Source: Bacillus sp. FJAT-44742
GTDB taxonomy: Bacteria > Bacillota > Bacilli > Bacillales > Marinococcaceae
Direction of reading: 5' to 3'
Length of the DNA stretch: 64,000 nt
NCBI RefSeq assembly: GCF_002797315.1
Contig: NZ_KZ454936.1
Location: 681,133-745,132 of the forward strand
Shown here: positions 17,848-27,907 of the stretch, piece by piece
How the letters are laid out: each line of letters starts with the position of its first letter
How positions within the stretch are numbered: the first letter of the stretch is position 1
Notes under the pieces: generated by a model
What the model was told of the DNA's origin: nothing
Seen by the model: only the letters and a program-made list of their open reading frames with translations
Databases searched by the model: none
Program-made: the position numbers and the translations under genes

Positions 17848-17994
17848 ATGTTGGATTTCTCTTGGAAGGTATTTTCCATAACTGGGAATGTAGATACGTA
17901 CCTATTGATTAAGGAGATTGAACAAGACATGGGAACTGAGGAGGCCCTGCCTCTTAGTGAGGAAAACACACCACTTGATAGTACACCGAATTAA
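17848..17994 (+). CDS. yqzL: Small protein YqzL
   Basis: 48-residue protein of unknown function that in bacilli is encoded just upstream of recO. The N-terminal half MLDFSWKVFSITGNVDTYLL closely follows the YqzL pattern (Leu-Asp-Phe-x-Trp, Gly-Asn-Val-Asp-Thr-Tyr-Leu), while the C-terminal half is acidic and variable. AAAAAAGGAGTG gives a strong ribosome binding site. It is shorter than usual gene-calling limits. A 43-base gap separates it from recO. Confidence 0.9.
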   Translation: MLDFSWKVFSITGNVDTYLLIKEIEQDMGTEEALPLSEENTPLDSTPN

Positions 17995-18037
17995 CCCTCG
18001 TTTGCCGTCACTTACGAAGAATGAGGAGAAGTAGTTT

Positions 18038-18784
18038 ATGCTTGATAAAGCGGAAGGAATAGTTCTTCGCACCATTTCATATGGGGAATCAAATGTCATA
18101 GTCACGTTGTTCACGAGGGAAGCAGGTAAAATAGCCGTAATGGCTAAGGGGGCAAAAAAGCCAAAAAGCAGGCTTGCCTCCATTACTCAGCCTTTTATGT
18201 ATGGAATGTTTTTATATTACAAAGGATCTGGAATGAGTACGTTAAGCCAAGGTGATCCTGTGAATTCCTTTAAACTGGTCAGGGCAGATATTAATAAAAC
18301 TGCCTATGCCTCTTACTTTGTAGAAATGGTCGATAAACTCACCGAAGAGAAGGAAAGAAATCCTTATTTGTTCGAATTGCTTCTGCAGCTGCTTCAATAC
18401 TTAAATGAAGAAATGGATGAAGAAGTGCTGATGCGCATCTTTGAAACAAAAATGACAGCAGTTGCTGGAATAAAACCTGAATTAGACCATTGTGCAAGCT
18501 GCCAGAGCAAAGAAGGGGAGTTTTCATTTTCCGTTAAGGAAGCAGGCTTTCTTTGCAGACAGTGTGTTCATATTGATGAAAAGAAAATTCCTATCAGCCA
18601 GCAGACCGTCAGGCTGCTGCGTCTTTTCTTTTATATGGATATCGCAAGGCTTGGCACAGTTTCTTTAAAGCAGGAAACAAAGGATCAGCTAAAGACTGTA
18701 CTTGAGACATATTATGACGAATACTCCGGGCTTCACTTAAAGAGCAAAAGGTTTCTTAATCAACTTGAAAAATGGAAGCTGTAA
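18038..18784 (+). CDS. recO: DNA repair protein RecO
   Basis: 248-residue recombination mediator that loads RecA onto SSB-coated single-stranded DNA with RecR. It has the N-terminal OB fold (about 1-80, beginning DKAEGIVLRTISYGESN) and a helical C-terminal part with a four-cysteine zinc site, CASC about 150-153 and CRQC about 171-174. GAGGAG precedes the ATG. It pairs with yqzL as in B. subtilis and is followed by the glyQS T-box. Confidence 0.96.
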   Translation: MLDKAEGIVLRTISYGESNVIVTLFTREAGKIAVMAKGAKKPKSRLASITQPFMYGMFLYYKGSGMSTLSQGDPVNSFKLVRADINKTAYASYFVEMVDKLTEEKERNPYLFELLLQLLQYLNEEMDEEVLMRIFETKMTAVAGIKPELDHCASCQSKEGEFSFSVKEAGFLCRQCVHIDEKKIPISQQTVRLLRLFFYMDIARLGTVSLKQETKDQLKTVLETYYDEYSGLHLKSKRFLNQLEKWKL

Positions 18785-18800
18785 GGACTTATAAGAAAAC

Positions 18801-18830
18801 TTGACAGCCTATGAACCTTTCAAGTATGAT
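18801..18830 (+). promoter_or_regulatory. Sigma-A promoter of the glyQS T-box transcript
   Basis: TTGACA (18801-18806), 18-base spacer, TATGAT (18825-18830). The start would be near 18837, at the beginning of the leader. Confidence 0.8.
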
Positions 18831-18836
18831 TCAAAT

Positions 18837-19056
18837 AAATTCATATTGGTGCGAAGACAGAGAGTAGTAAGTACCCTCTTTACCTAAAAGCGAGCGTGGG
18901 ATGGTGGAAGCCGCGCGGTAAATGGTAGTGAAGGCGTTCTTGAGCACAGACGATGAGAAGCGGCTGTTTTCTGATGAAACAGCAAGTAGGGTGGAACCGC
19001 GGGTCGAGACGAAACCCGTCCCTATGCCATGATTTGGCATAGGGACGGGTTTTTTG
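18837..19056 (+). ncRNA. Glycyl T-box leader
   Basis: tRNA-sensing riboswitch controlling glyQS by antitermination. The invariant T-box AGGGTGGAACCGCG is at 18988-19001. By comparison with the B. subtilis glyQS leader, the specifier is probably GGC (18933-18935) within GAAGGCGTTCTTGAGCA, decoding Gly. A 17-bp terminator stem follows; the T-box can pair with upstream bases to form the competing antiterminator when uncharged tRNA-Gly is bound. Confidence 0.95.
19013..19056 (+). terminator. T-box regulated terminator
   Basis: A perfect 17-bp stem (19013-19029 with 19035-19051), TGATT loop and a T-run, overlapping the antiterminator sequence of the leader. Confidence 0.93.
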
Positions 19057-19143
19057 TGATGACAGAACTCTATTTCAGGAGAGTGCCAAGTAACAGCCAC
19101 TCCATCGTATGAGTATAAATATACCCCTTAAGGAGGGATAGCG

Positions 19144-20034
19144 ATGAATGTACAAGATATGATCTTAACATTGCAGAACTTTTGGTCTAAACAAAATTGC
19201 CTCGTAATGCAGGCATATGATGTAGAAAAAGGCGCTGGCACGCTAAATCCAATGACTTTTTTGCGGAGCATAGGGCCGGAACCGTGGAATGTGGCTTATG
19301 TAGAGCCATCTAGACGTCCTGCGGATGGTAGGTATGGAGAAAATCCTAACAGGCTTTACCAGCATCATCAATTCCAAGTAATTATGAAACCTTCTCCATC
19401 CAATATCCAGGAACTGTACTTGCAAAGCCTGGAACAGCTGGGTATCAACCCAAGAGAACATGATATTCGCTTTGTTGAGGATAACTGGGAACACCCTGCT
19501 TTGAGTGCCTGGGGACTAGGATGGGAAGTATGGCTTGATGGAATGGAAATCACTCAATTTACATATTTTCAACAGGTAGGCGGAGTTGATGCTGACCCTG
19601 TCGCTGTGGAAATAACGTATGGTATTGAGCGGCTCGCCTCGTATATTCAGGATAAAGAAAACGTTTTTGATTTGGTGTGGGTGGACGGATTCACCTATGG
19701 GGATATCTTTTTGCAGCCTGAATATGAACATTCTAAATATACCTTTGAAATTGCTGATCATGAAATGCTTTTTAATGAATTTACCACATACGAAAAAGAG
19801 GCCGAAAGAGCATTACAGGAAGGTCTGGTTTATCCGGCCTATGACTACGTTTTAAAGTGCTCCCATGTGTTTAACCTTCTAGACGCAGGCGGAGCCATTT
19901 CTGTGACGGAAAGAACCGGTTATATAGGGAGAGTAAGAAATCTTGCCAGGAAATGCGCAAAAACTCATTTAGAGGCAAGAGAACGTTTAGGGTTTCCTTT
20001 GTTAAACGATAAGGAGGGGACAACTTATGAGTAA
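19144..20034 (+). CDS. glyQ: Glycyl-tRNA synthetase alpha subunit
   Basis: 296-residue catalytic (aminoacylation) subunit of the alpha2beta2 glycyl-tRNA synthetase. The start [23 protein letters not shown] region and [19 protein letters not shown] belong to the class II active-site motifs; [10 protein letters not shown] carries motif 3-like residues. AAGGAGGGA precedes the ATG. It lies about 90 bases after the T-box terminator and overlaps glyS by eight bases. Confidence 0.97.
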   Translation: MNVQDMILTLQNFWSKQNCLVMQAYDVEKGAGTLNPMTFLRSIGPEPWNVAYVEPSRRPADGRYGENPNRLYQHHQFQVIMKPSPSNIQELYLQSLEQLGINPREHDIRFVEDNWEHPALSAWGLGWEVWLDGMEITQFTYFQQVGGVDADPVAVEITYGIERLASYIQDKENVFDLVWVDGFTYGDIFLQPEYEHSKYTFEIADHEMLFNEFTTYEKEAERALQEGLVYPAYDYVLKCSHVFNLLDAGGAISVTERTGYIGRVRNLARKCAKTHLEARERLGFPLLNDKEGTTYE

Positions 20035-22111
20035 TCAAGATTTTTTATTAGAAATCGGGCTAGAGGAAATGCCGGCCCGTTTTGTAACCGGAGCAATGTA
20101 TCAATTAAAAGAAAAAGTTTCTGACTGGCTGAATGAACAACGGCTGGAATTTTCCGAGGTCCAGGCTTTCTCTACTCCTCGGCGTCTTGCTGTTGTGGTA
20201 ACCGGCCTTGCAGACAGGCAGGGAGATGTAGTCGAAGAAGCAAGAGGACCAGCGAAGAAAATAGCTGTGGCTGAAGACGGAAGCTGGACGAAAGCAGCAC
20301 AAGGGTTTGCCAGAGGTCAAGGGGTAGATCCTGATCAATTATTTGTAAAAGAAGTAAAAGGCACGGAGTACTTATTTGCCAAAAAAGAAATTGCAGGCAA
20401 AGAAACAAAAGAGCTTCTTTCTCAGATGGAAAGTTTAATTACAGGTATGAATTTTCCAAAGAATATGAAGTGGGGAACACAAAAACTACGTTATGTAAGG
20501 CCGATCCATTGGATTATTGCTTTATATGGCGCTGAAGTGATTCCTTTCTCTATTACAGATGTACAAACAGGAAACATGACTAGAGGACATCGTTTTTTGG
20601 GGAATGAGAAAGTTATCGAAGAGCCCGGACAATATAAAGAAGCCTTATTAAGCGAATTTGTCATCGCTGATCCACAAGAAAGAAAAGAAGCTGTCAGAAA
20701 GCAAATAAAAATGATCGAAGAAGAAAAAGGCTGGAAGATTCCTGTTAAAGAAGAGTTGCTTGAAGAAGTCAATAATTTAATTGAATATCCAACAGCACTG
20801 TACGGAAGTTTTGATGAAGATTTTCTGGCAATACCGGATGAAGTCCTGATTACATCAATGCGAGAGCACCAGCGATATTTTTCAGTGGAGAATCAAGAAG
20901 GAAAGCTCCTTCCCCATTTTGTTACAGTGAGAAATGGGAATGATGAACACCTGGAGAATGTACAAAAAGGAAATGAAAAAGTACTCCGGGCAAGACTTTC
21001 AGATTCTGCTTTCTTTTATAAAGAAGATCAGAAAAAGAAGCCTGACCAATGTGTAGAGCAATTAGACAATATTGTCTACCATGAAGACTTAGGCTCAATC
21101 GGTGATAAAGTCAGCCGAGTCGAAAAACTTACATCTGCACTTGGAAATGGCATTAATCTCAGCGACACTGTAGTCAGCCAGGCGGTACGAGCGGCTCACC
21201 TGGCCAAGTTTGACCTGGTAACTCATATGGTAGATGAGTTTCCTGAACTTCAGGGATTTATGGGCGAAAAGTATGCTCTCTTGGCAGGAGAAGAAAAGGA
21301 AGTCGCCGCTGCTGTAAACGAGCATTACAGTCCTCGCTTTGCCGGTGACAGCGTGCCAAAAAGTATTCAGGGAGCATTGGTAGGGATTGCTGATAAGATT
21401 GATACCATCGTTGGATGTTTCGGTATAGGGTTAATTCCTACCGGTTCCCAGGACCCTTATGGTTTGAGACGACAGGCGGCAGGTGTTGTCCAGACCGCGG
21501 TAGAATTCCGCCTGGATCTTAATTTAGAGGAAATTATCCAGCTCTCTCTTACTACAGCAGAGCAGGCAGGACTTTTAAAAATGGATCGTAAAGTCACAGC
21601 AAAAGAAGTACTTGAATTCTTTGGCCTGCGTATCAAAAATCTGCTTACTGAACGTGGAGTTCGTTATGATATTGTTGATGCCGTACTTCCCGGGCAATAC
21701 GGAAAGCTTGATGTTCTTCTCAGCAAAGCAGAGTTTCTAAATAAAAAAGCAGATGAAGACGAGTTCAAACAAACGGTTGAAGCTTTAAGCCGAATCACCA
21801 ATATCGCTAAAAAAGCTCAACATTTTGAGAACTCCATTGAGGAGGACCTATTTGAAAGTGAGGAAGAGAAAACCTTATACACCGCTTATCAAAAGCTAAA
21901 GGTTACGCTGCCAGGCCTTTTGAAGGAAGGGCGTATTGAGGAAGCTTATGAGCAGTTGTCTTCGTTGGAAGAGACCATTAATAACTATTTTGATAATGTA
22001 ATGGTTATGACTGAAAATGAAACGGTGAAAGAAAACAGACTGACCCAGATGAATCATCTGTCTGAAGAAATCAAAAAGTTTGCTTCCTTTCAACATATTG
22101 TCTTTCCATAA
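20027..22111 (+). CDS. glyS: Glycyl-tRNA synthetase beta subunit
   Basis: 694-residue beta subunit, needed for tRNA binding. The N-terminus [14 protein letters not shown] and FSTPRRLAV are conserved; the middle HD-like domain and the C-terminal anticodon-binding helical domain follow. Length is standard. Translation is coupled to glyQ by overlap, with AAGGAGGGG upstream. No obvious terminator follows; ccpN begins 113 bases later with its own candidate promoter. Confidence 0.96.
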   Translation: MSNQDFLLEIGLEEMPARFVTGAMYQLKEKVSDWLNEQRLEFSEVQAFSTPRRLAVVVTGLADRQGDVVEEARGPAKKIAVAEDGSWTKAAQGFARGQGVDPDQLFVKEVKGTEYLFAKKEIAGKETKELLSQMESLITGMNFPKNMKWGTQKLRYVRPIHWIIALYGAEVIPFSITDVQTGNMTRGHRFLGNEKVIEEPGQYKEALLSEFVIADPQERKEAVRKQIKMIEEEKGWKIPVKEELLEEVNNLIEYPTALYGSFDEDFLAIPDEVLITSMREHQRYFSVENQEGKLLPHFVTVRNGNDEHLENVQKGNEKVLRARLSDSAFFYKEDQKKKPDQCVEQLDNIVYHEDLGSIGDKVSRVEKLTSALGNGINLSDTVVSQAVRAAHLAKFDLVTHMVDEFPELQGFMGEKYALLAGEEKEVAAAVNEHYSPRFAGDSVPKSIQGALVGIADKIDTIVGCFGIGLIPTGSQDPYGLRRQAAGVVQTAVEFRLDLNLEEIIQLSLTTAEQAGLLKMDRKVTAKEVLEFFGLRIKNLLTERGVRYDIVDAVLPGQYGKLDVLLSKAEFLNKKADEDEFKQTVEALSRITNIAKKAQHFENSIEEDLFESEEEKTLYTAYQKLKVTLPGLLKEGRIEEAYEQLSSLEETINNYFDNVMVMTENETVKENRLTQMNHLSEEIKKFASFQHIVFP

Positions 22112-22153
22112 ACTAAAAACAAATGTCCTTCTAAAATAAAATAAGCGAAAAGT

Positions 22154-22182
22154 TTTTAACTCCCTGCTCAATAAGATATAAT
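22154..22182 (+). promoter_or_regulatory. Candidate promoter for ccpN
   Basis: A perfect TATAAT (22177-22182) with a weak -35 (TTTTAA, 22154-22159) at 17 bases. Confidence 0.4.
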
Positions 22183-22224
22183 ATATGAAGAAATAGCATA
22201 ACACATTGTGCTATGAAGGCGGTG

Positions 22225-22866
22225 ATGAAAATCGAACTGACAGGGAGACAAGAACAGATTATTGATATTGTGAAAAACAGCGGCCCTATTACCGGGGAGC
22301 AGATTGCAGAGAAACTGTCTCTGACGCGAGCCACATTGCGTCCAGATTTAGCCATTTTAACTATGTCTGGATTTTTGGACGCAAGACCGCGCGTCGGTTA
22401 TTTCTATACAGGCAAAACTGGTTCACAGCTTTTAACAGAAAAGGTAAAGCAGATTACCGTGCAGGAATATCAATCAATTCCAGTCGTGGTAAATCAGTCC
22501 TCATCGGTATATGATGCGATCTGTACGATGTTTTTAGAGGATGTTGGCACGCTGTTTGTTGTGGATGAATACTCCACACTAATAGGGGTGCTTTCAAGAA
22601 AAGATTTGCTTCGCACCAGCCTGGGGAAACAGGATTTGGAAGCCGTGCCTGTGAGTATTATCATGACACGTATGCCAAATATTACAGTGTGCCAAAAAGA
22701 TGATCTTATTATTGATGTGGCACAAAAGCTGATAGATAAGCAAATAGATGCTTTGCCAGTGGTCAAGGAAGTGGACAAAGGAACGAAGGTTGAAGTTATT
22801 GGGAGATTAACAAAAACAAACATTACGAAAGTGCTCGTTGATTTAGCATATGATGAGCTTATATAG
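22225..22866 (+). CDS. ccpN: CcpN-like transcriptional repressor with CBS domains
   Basis: 213-residue repressor; in B. subtilis CcpN shuts off gluconeogenic genes (gapB, pckA) and the small RNA SR1 during glycolysis. An N-terminal winged helix (about 1-65, with LTRATLRPDLAILTMSGFL) precedes two CBS domains (about 75-135 and 140-205) that sense nucleotides. Starts at 22213, 22222 (GTG) and 22225 are in frame; AAGG at 22216-22219 best fits 22225. It is followed by its usual partner, the PPDK-regulator homologue. Confidence 0.93.
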   Translation: MKIELTGRQEQIIDIVKNSGPITGEQIAEKLSLTRATLRPDLAILTMSGFLDARPRVGYFYTGKTGSQLLTEKVKQITVQEYQSIPVVVNQSSSVYDAICTMFLEDVGTLFVVDEYSTLIGVLSRKDLLRTSLGKQDLEAVPVSIIMTRMPNITVCQKDDLIIDVAQKLIDKQIDALPVVKEVDKGTKVEVIGRLTKTNITKVLVDLAYDELI

Positions 22867-22907
22867 AAGGAATGAATGATGGATAGTGAAAAATGAGGAG
22901 GATTTCA

Positions 22908-23723
22908 ATGGAGGAGATTAATCAACGCCCCATTGTCTACGTGGTTTCAGATTCAGTGGGCGAAACAGCTGAATTGGTAGTAAAAGCCGCTGCAAGCCAA
23001 TTTGGTGATAAAGGGATGGAAGTTCGCCGAATTCCATACGTGGAAGATGAAGGCACCATTGAAGAGGTTATATTACTGGCAAAAGAAGCCCAGGCTCTTA
23101 TTGCCTTTACATTGGTCATCCCTGAGAAAAACAAATATCTCCAGAGAAGAGCTAATGAAGAGGGAGTAGAAACCGTAGATATTATGGGGCCTGTGCTCAA
23201 GAAAATGAGCAAAATTACAAATAGTGAGCCCAAATATGAACCAGGTCTGGTATATCGCCTTGATGAAGATTATTTTAGAAAAGTAGAGGCGATAGAATTT
23301 GCTGTGAAGTATGATGACGGCCGTGATCCAAAAGGGATTATACGAGCTGATATTGTTTTGATTGGTGTGTCGCGAACCTCCAAAACTCCCTTGTCCCAAT
23401 ATTTAGCTCACAAGCGGTTAAAAGTAGCGAATGTTCCGCTTGTTCCTGAAGTTGAACCACCAGAAGAGCTCTTTAACGTATCTCCAAAAAAATGTATAGG
23501 TTTAAAAATCAGTGCGGAAAAATTAAATGGGATTCGTTCAGAACGGTTGAAATCACTTGGGTTAAAAGCTGAAGCTAATTATGCAAATATCGAAAGAATT
23601 AAAGATGAATTAGAATATTCTTCTAAAATCATGGATAAGATTGGTTGTACGGTTATTGATGTATCCAATAAGGCAGTAGAAGAAACTGCTAACTTAATTT
23701 CAAATATGTTTCAAAAATCCTAA
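22908..23723 (+). CDS. Pyruvate, phosphate dikinase regulatory protein (YqfL family)
   Basis: 271-residue bifunctional ADP-dependent kinase / Pi-dependent phosphorylase of the DUF299 family. In plants and many bacteria it controls pyruvate phosphate dikinase or PEP synthase; in B. subtilis, which lacks the dikinase, YqfL modulates CcpN. The P-loop-like GVSRTSKT is at 153-160. An earlier frame start at 22893 is rejected because GAGGAGG overlaps it and serves ATG 22908. No dikinase gene is in the window, so the CcpN-related role is the more direct reading of the context. Confidence 0.94.
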   Translation: MEEINQRPIVYVVSDSVGETAELVVKAAASQFGDKGMEVRRIPYVEDEGTIEEVILLAKEAQALIAFTLVIPEKNKYLQRRANEEGVETVDIMGPVLKKMSKITNSEPKYEPGLVYRLDEDYFRKVEAIEFAVKYDDGRDPKGIIRADIVLIGVSRTSKTPLSQYLAHKRLKVANVPLVPEVEPPEELFNVSPKKCIGLKISAEKLNGIRSERLKSLGLKAEANYANIERIKDELEYSSKIMDKIGCTVIDVSNKAVEETANLISNMFQKS

Positions 23724-23730
23724 GAAAAGT

Positions 23731-23762
23731 AAGAGTGCAGAAGACAAGTTCTGCACTCTTTT
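23731..23762 (+). terminator. Intrinsic terminator after the PPDK-regulator gene
   Basis: A perfect 12-bp stem (23731-23742 with 23749-23760) and six-base loop, ending in TTTT. Confidence 0.88.
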
Positions 23763-23789
23763 CACTTCAAAAAAAAATTAAGAAAATTT

Positions 23790-23858
23790 ATTACACATAA
23801 TATAATTTCTAGTGGTATTTTTTCACTTTTTAAATTATAATGAAATGTTGTGTGTAAT
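23790..23858. repeat. 8-base inverted repeat in AT-rich gap
   Basis: ATTACACA (23790-23797) and TGTGTAAT (23851-23858) flank a stretch with a TATAAT (23836-23841) that could be the -10 of the promoter for the following operon. A short AAGTAAGTAAAGTAAGTAAA run follows at about 23868-23887. Confidence 0.35.
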
Positions 23859-23948
23859 GAGATAATAAGTAAGTAAAGTAAGTAAAATCAAAAAAGTAAT
23901 TTTCCAATAACAAGGAGGATTTCCATTACAATTGTAGAATACTCTGAA

Positions 23949-24401
23949 ATGCGACAAAAATCGATAACCATTTATGTTGATGCTGATGCTTGTCCTGTAA
24001 AAAAAGAAATTGATAAGCTAGCGGTGGAGCATGACGCGGAAGCCGTTTTTGTGGCCAGCTATTCTCATTTTTCGTCTGATAAGTATAAAGGAAAACTTAT
24101 CACGGTAGACGCTGAACCTGAGGCTGCTGATTTATATATCGTTAACCATGCAAAGAAAAACGATGTAGTAATAACTCAGGATAATGGTCTGGCTGCTATG
24201 CTATTACACAATGGAATCAAGGTGATTTCATTTCGAGGCAAAGAGTGGAAGAATGAAGATACAGATGCTCTTTTGCTTGGAAGGCTTCAGGGAATTCAGG
24301 CAAAAAAACAAAAGAAGATGAGATTGAAAGGACCTCCGCCTTTTAGCCAATCAGACCGGAACAATTTTACTGAGACGTTAAGCAGGATACTTAAAGAGTG
24401 A
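23949..24401 (+). CDS. DUF188 family protein (YaiI/YqxD)
   Basis: About 150-residue protein of the YaiI/YqxD (DUF188) family, with a PIN-like predicted nuclease fold; function is not established. IYVDADACPVKKEI at the N-terminus and VVITQDNGLAA later are the family landmarks; GPPPFSQSDR marks the C-terminal part. Coordinates are from the first ATG, but that ATG has no ribosome binding site. A strong AAGGAGG (23912-23918) lies six bases before an in-frame ATT at 23925, so translation may begin there. In B. subtilis yqxD likewise precedes dnaG-sigA. Confidence 0.9.
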   Translation: MRQKSITIYVDADACPVKKEIDKLAVEHDAEAVFVASYSHFSSDKYKGKLITVDAEPEAADLYIVNHAKKNDVVITQDNGLAAMLLHNGIKVISFRGKEWKNEDTDALLLGRLQGIQAKKQKKMRLKGPPPFSQSDRNNFTETLSRILKE

Positions 24402-24429
24402 ATCTTAAGAAGATCAGGTGAGGAAAGTA

Positions 24430-26256
24430 GTGAAGCAACGAATACCGGAAGAAATGATCGAGGAAGTCCGGAATAAAAATGACATCGTGGATGTCATCAG
24501 CGACCATGTTCAGCTTAAAAAGCAAGGACGCCATTATTTAGGTTTATGCCCATTTCACGGTGAAAACACACCTTCGTTTTCTGTCTCTCCCGAAAGACAG
24601 CTGTATCACTGCTTTGGTTGTGGAGCAGGTGGAAATGTCATTACGTTTGTGATGGAAATGGAAGGTGCAGATTTTATCCAGGCAGTTGAGAAGCTGGCTG
24701 AACGTGTTGAAATGGCTCTTCCTGAATACGTGAAAGGTGTTTCAGGGAATGAAAGTGGAAAAAAGCATGAAAATAAAATACTAGGTCACGAGCTTGCTGC
24801 TAAATTTTATCATCATTTATTAACAACGACAGAACAAGGCAAGGCTGCCTATGATTACTTACTTGATAGAGGCTTTACCCATGATATGATCAGTGCTTTT
24901 CAGATAGGCTACGCTCCTGATAATCCCGCGGCACTTAAAGCTCTCCTGGAAAAGAGAGGATTTGAGGAAAGTGAAATGGAAGAAGCTGGTCTGCTTTTAC
25001 GCAAGGAAAGCAGCTGGAAGTACATGGACCGCTTTAGAAACCGTGTGATGTTTCCCATCATGAACAATCAGGGTAGAGTTATTGCTTTTGGCGGCAGAGC
25101 TCTTCAAGAAGGACAGCCGAAATATTTAAATAGTCCGGAAACTCCTATCTTCCATAAAAATGAAACCTTGTATGCTCTTCACAAGGCACGCCCAGCGATT
25201 CGAAAAGAAAACAAAGCGATACTTTTTGAAGGCTACGCAGATGTTATTTCAGCCTGGAATGCAGGTGTAAACAATGGTGTGGCTACACTGGGAACAGCGC
25301 TGTCTGCCCGTCAGGCTAAGATTATCCGGCGTAACGCCGAACAGGCGATTATATGTTATGACGGAGACAAAGCAGGACAGGAAGCTGCCTTGAGAAGCGC
25401 GGAGCTTCTTGAACAGGAAGGCTGCCAGGTACAGGTTGCTTTACTTCCTGAGGGCAGCGATCCAGATGATTTCATTAAGAACCATGGCAAAGATAAATTT
25501 GTGAATGAAATTATTAAAGCCCCCTTTACATTGATGAGCTTTAAAATGCAAAAGCTTAAAAAAGAGAAAAACCTGCAACATGAAGGAGATAGACTTCAGT
25601 ATATAGAAGAAATAGTAGGTGAAATAAGCAAAATATCTAAAGCTGTTGAAAGAGATCATTATTTGAGGCAGGTTGCCGATGAATTTGATCTTTCCTTAGA
25701 AGCTCTTAAGCAAGAACAATACAGGCTATTCAGAGCGAATAAACAACAAAATAAAAATTCAGGTACAAGTCATTCAAGTGACTCTTCAAAAAGGAGAGCC
25801 AGTCAATACATGACGGAACAAAGACTCCGTCCTGCCTTTTTGAATGCGGAAAGAATCCTTCTTGCCCATATGCTTTCCAGTAAGGAAATTACAGATCAGG
25901 TAGCAGATGAAGTGGGAGGAGAGTTTAATGTAGAGAATCACATCGCTCTTGCGGCACATTTATATGCCTTTTACGGGGCAGGCAATGATGGGAACAGCTC
26001 CGATTTTATCCACAGTCTTACGGATGAAAGCTTAATGAAACTGGCTGCAGAGCTCTCAATGCTTGACATTAATCGAAACTTGACAGAAAATGAGTTGGCT
26101 GATTATATAAAACAGATTAAGAACTATCCAAAGTGGGTAGAAATAGAAGAAAAAGAAAAAGAAATGAAAGAGGCGGAGCGCAGGCACGATCTCCAACATG
26201 CCTTGCAATTAGCAAATGAACTGGTCGAAATGAAAAAAGCATTAAAAAGCAAGTGA
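24430..26256 (+). CDS. dnaG: DNA primase
   Basis: 608-residue primase making RNA primers at the replication fork. The CHC2 zinc ribbon is complete (C40, H43, C61, C64), the RNA-polymerase core with TOPRIM motif ILFEGYADVIS follows and the C-terminal ~150 residues form the DnaB helicase-binding domain. GTG 24418 overlaps the ribosome binding site AGGTGAGG (24416-24423); GTG 24430, six bases on, is the better start and matches family length. First gene of the classic dnaG-sigA pair. Confidence 0.96.
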   Translation: MKQRIPEEMIEEVRNKNDIVDVISDHVQLKKQGRHYLGLCPFHGENTPSFSVSPERQLYHCFGCGAGGNVITFVMEMEGADFIQAVEKLAERVEMALPEYVKGVSGNESGKKHENKILGHELAAKFYHHLLTTTEQGKAAYDYLLDRGFTHDMISAFQIGYAPDNPAALKALLEKRGFEESEMEEAGLLLRKESSWKYMDRFRNRVMFPIMNNQGRVIAFGGRALQEGQPKYLNSPETPIFHKNETLYALHKARPAIRKENKAILFEGYADVISAWNAGVNNGVATLGTALSARQAKIIRRNAEQAIICYDGDKAGQEAALRSAELLEQEGCQVQVALLPEGSDPDDFIKNHGKDKFVNEIIKAPFTLMSFKMQKLKKEKNLQHEGDRLQYIEEIVGEISKISKAVERDHYLRQVADEFDLSLEALKQEQYRLFRANKQQNKNSGTSHSSDSSKRRASQYMTEQRLRPAFLNAERILLAHMLSSKEITDQVADEVGGEFNVENHIALAAHLYAFYGAGNDGNSSDFIHSLTDESLMKLAAELSMLDINRNLTENELADYIKQIKNYPKWVEIEEKEKEMKEAERRHDLQHALQLANELVEMKKALKSK

Positions 26257-26327
26257 GAGTGTCGATGTTTGTAGATTGAAGCCAGTTCTTATTTCTTATA
26301 TTAGTAATTTATTTTTTTATGCACGAT

Positions 26328-26356
26328 AAAGAAGAGTATTCTTCTTTGATTATTTT
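26328..26356 (+). terminator. Weak hairpin between dnaG and sigA
   Basis: An A/T-rich 8-bp stem (26328-26335 with 26340-26347) followed by GATTATTTTT. It may only attenuate, since sigA is usually co-transcribed with dnaG. Confidence 0.4.
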
Positions 26357-26418
26357 TGTAGAGATAAATGGAAGGTAACTGACAAGTAGTGTTGTGCAGA
26401 ATGGAAGGAGGGGATCGA

Positions 26419-27534
26419 ATGGCTGAGAAACCAATACGCCCGTTGGCGGAAGGTGAAATGTCCATCGATCAAGTAAAAGAACAATTATTAGAGGTTGGAA
26501 AAAAACGGGGAGTGCTTACGTACGCTGAAATTACTGAGAAGCTTGCCCCTTATGATCAAGACTCTGACCAAATGGATGAGTTTTTTGAATATCTGGGAGA
26601 GCAAGGTGTTGATATTCTCAACGAAGGAGAAGAAGTACCAAGCATGGATCAAGTAGAAAAAGAAGAAGAGCTTGATCTAAACGATTTAAGCGTGCCTCCT
26701 GGAATTAAAATTAATGACCCTGTACGGATGTATCTAAAGGAGATTGGCCGCGTTCCTCTTTTGTCTGCGAAGGAGGAAATAGAGCTTGCCAAGCGAATTG
26801 AGGATGGTGATGAGGAAGCTAAACGTCGTTTGGCTGAGGCTAACCTCAGGCTCGTCGTATCCATTGCGAAACGTTATGTAGGGCGCGGAATGCTGTTTCT
26901 TGATCTAATTCAAGAAGGAAATATGGGTCTTATAAAAGCTGTTGAAAAATTTGACTACAATAAAGGTTATAAGTTCAGTACGTATGCTACCTGGTGGATA
27001 CGTCAGGCTATAACTCGTGCCATAGCCGACCAGGCCCGTACCATTCGGATCCCTGTCCATATGGTTGAAACGATTAACAAGCTCATTCGTGTGCAACGTC
27101 AGCTTCTTCAGGATTTAGGCCGAGAGCCCACACCGGAGGAGGTCTCAAAGGAAATGGACCTGACTCCTGATAAGGTTCGAGAGATCTTGAAAATAGCTCA
27201 AGAACCTGTTTCTTTAGAAACTCCGATCGGTGAAGAAGACGACTCCCATTTAGGGGACTTCATTGAAGACCAGGAAGCACTTGCTCCTTCCGACGCTGCA
27301 GCATATGAGCTGCTTAAAGAGCAATTGGAAGATGTCCTTGACACTCTAACGGATCGGGAAGAAAATGTTCTCCGGCTTCGGTTTGGCCTTGATGATGGCA
27401 GAACCAGAACGCTGGAGGAAGTAGGAAAAGTATTTGGCGTTACGCGAGAACGAATCCGTCAGATCGAAGCGAAAGCACTTCGTAAGCTTCGACACCCAAG
27501 CCGAAGTAAGCGTCTGAAGGATTTTCTTGAGTAA
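26419..27534 (+). CDS. sigA: Primary RNA polymerase sigma factor SigA
   Basis: 371-residue housekeeping sigma-70 factor. Region 1.1 (about 1-80), region 1.2 ([17 protein letters not shown]), regions 2.1-2.4 ([17 protein letters not shown] and [14 protein letters not shown]), region 3 and region 4.2 ([22 protein letters not shown]) are all present and nearly identical in pattern to B. subtilis SigA. An upstream frame from 26389 is ignored because AAGGAGGGG precedes ATG 26419. The consensus -35/-10 promoters annotated in this window are presumably its targets. Confidence 0.98.
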   Translation: MAEKPIRPLAEGEMSIDQVKEQLLEVGKKRGVLTYAEITEKLAPYDQDSDQMDEFFEYLGEQGVDILNEGEEVPSMDQVEKEEELDLNDLSVPPGIKINDPVRMYLKEIGRVPLLSAKEEIELAKRIEDGDEEAKRRLAEANLRLVVSIAKRYVGRGMLFLDLIQEGNMGLIKAVEKFDYNKGYKFSTYATWWIRQAITRAIADQARTIRIPVHMVETINKLIRVQRQLLQDLGREPTPEEVSKEMDLTPDKVREILKIAQEPVSLETPIGEEDDSHLGDFIEDQEALAPSDAAAYELLKEQLEDVLDTLTDREENVLRLRFGLDDGRTRTLEEVGKVFGVTRERIRQIEAKALRKLRHPSRSKRLKDFLE

Positions 27535-27547
27535 GACCTTTCTATTG

Positions 27548-27579
27548 CGGTTACCCTTATATAAAGGGTAGCCGTTTTT
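27548..27579 (+). terminator. Intrinsic terminator after sigA
   Basis: An 11-bp stem with one G-U pair (27548-27558 with 27564-27574) followed by TTTTT. Confidence 0.9.
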
Positions 27580-27907
27580 CATGTTCTTGTTTAAGTTCAA
27601 ATTTTTGGAAGCTGTAATTGATATTTATTTTACTCAGTTTCTTCTACTATTGCAAATTTCATTTTCCGTTAAAGCTGTAGGACAGACACATATTACGTAA
27701 GGAATAAAGCAATAGTAGAAAATGTAATAAAAAAGAACAGGCGGAAATTGATTGCTGCCAAGAGGAAATATTGAACAGCAGGTGACAAAATAAGCAAAAG
27801 ATTCTATTTTGCCTTTTCTAAAAAGGGTTTTTACAGTAAAATATACAAGGGATACGGTTACATAGTCCACGACATGTACAAAGTTGAAGGGAAAGGGGGA
27901 AATAAAG
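27580..27907. other. Non-coding gap before cccA
   Basis: 328 bases, AT-rich, no credible gene. It holds the inverted repeat at 27642-27720 and, closer to cccA, a run of A/T-rich sequence in which no clear promoter could be fixed. Confidence 0.4.
27642..27720. repeat. 12-base perfect inverted repeat, 79-base element
   Basis: TTCTACTATTGC (27642-27653) and its exact complement GCAATAGTAGAA (27709-27720) enclose 55 bases that include a weaker TTCC...GGAA pair. Could be a structured RNA, a paired operator or a small mobile remnant. Confidence 0.55.
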
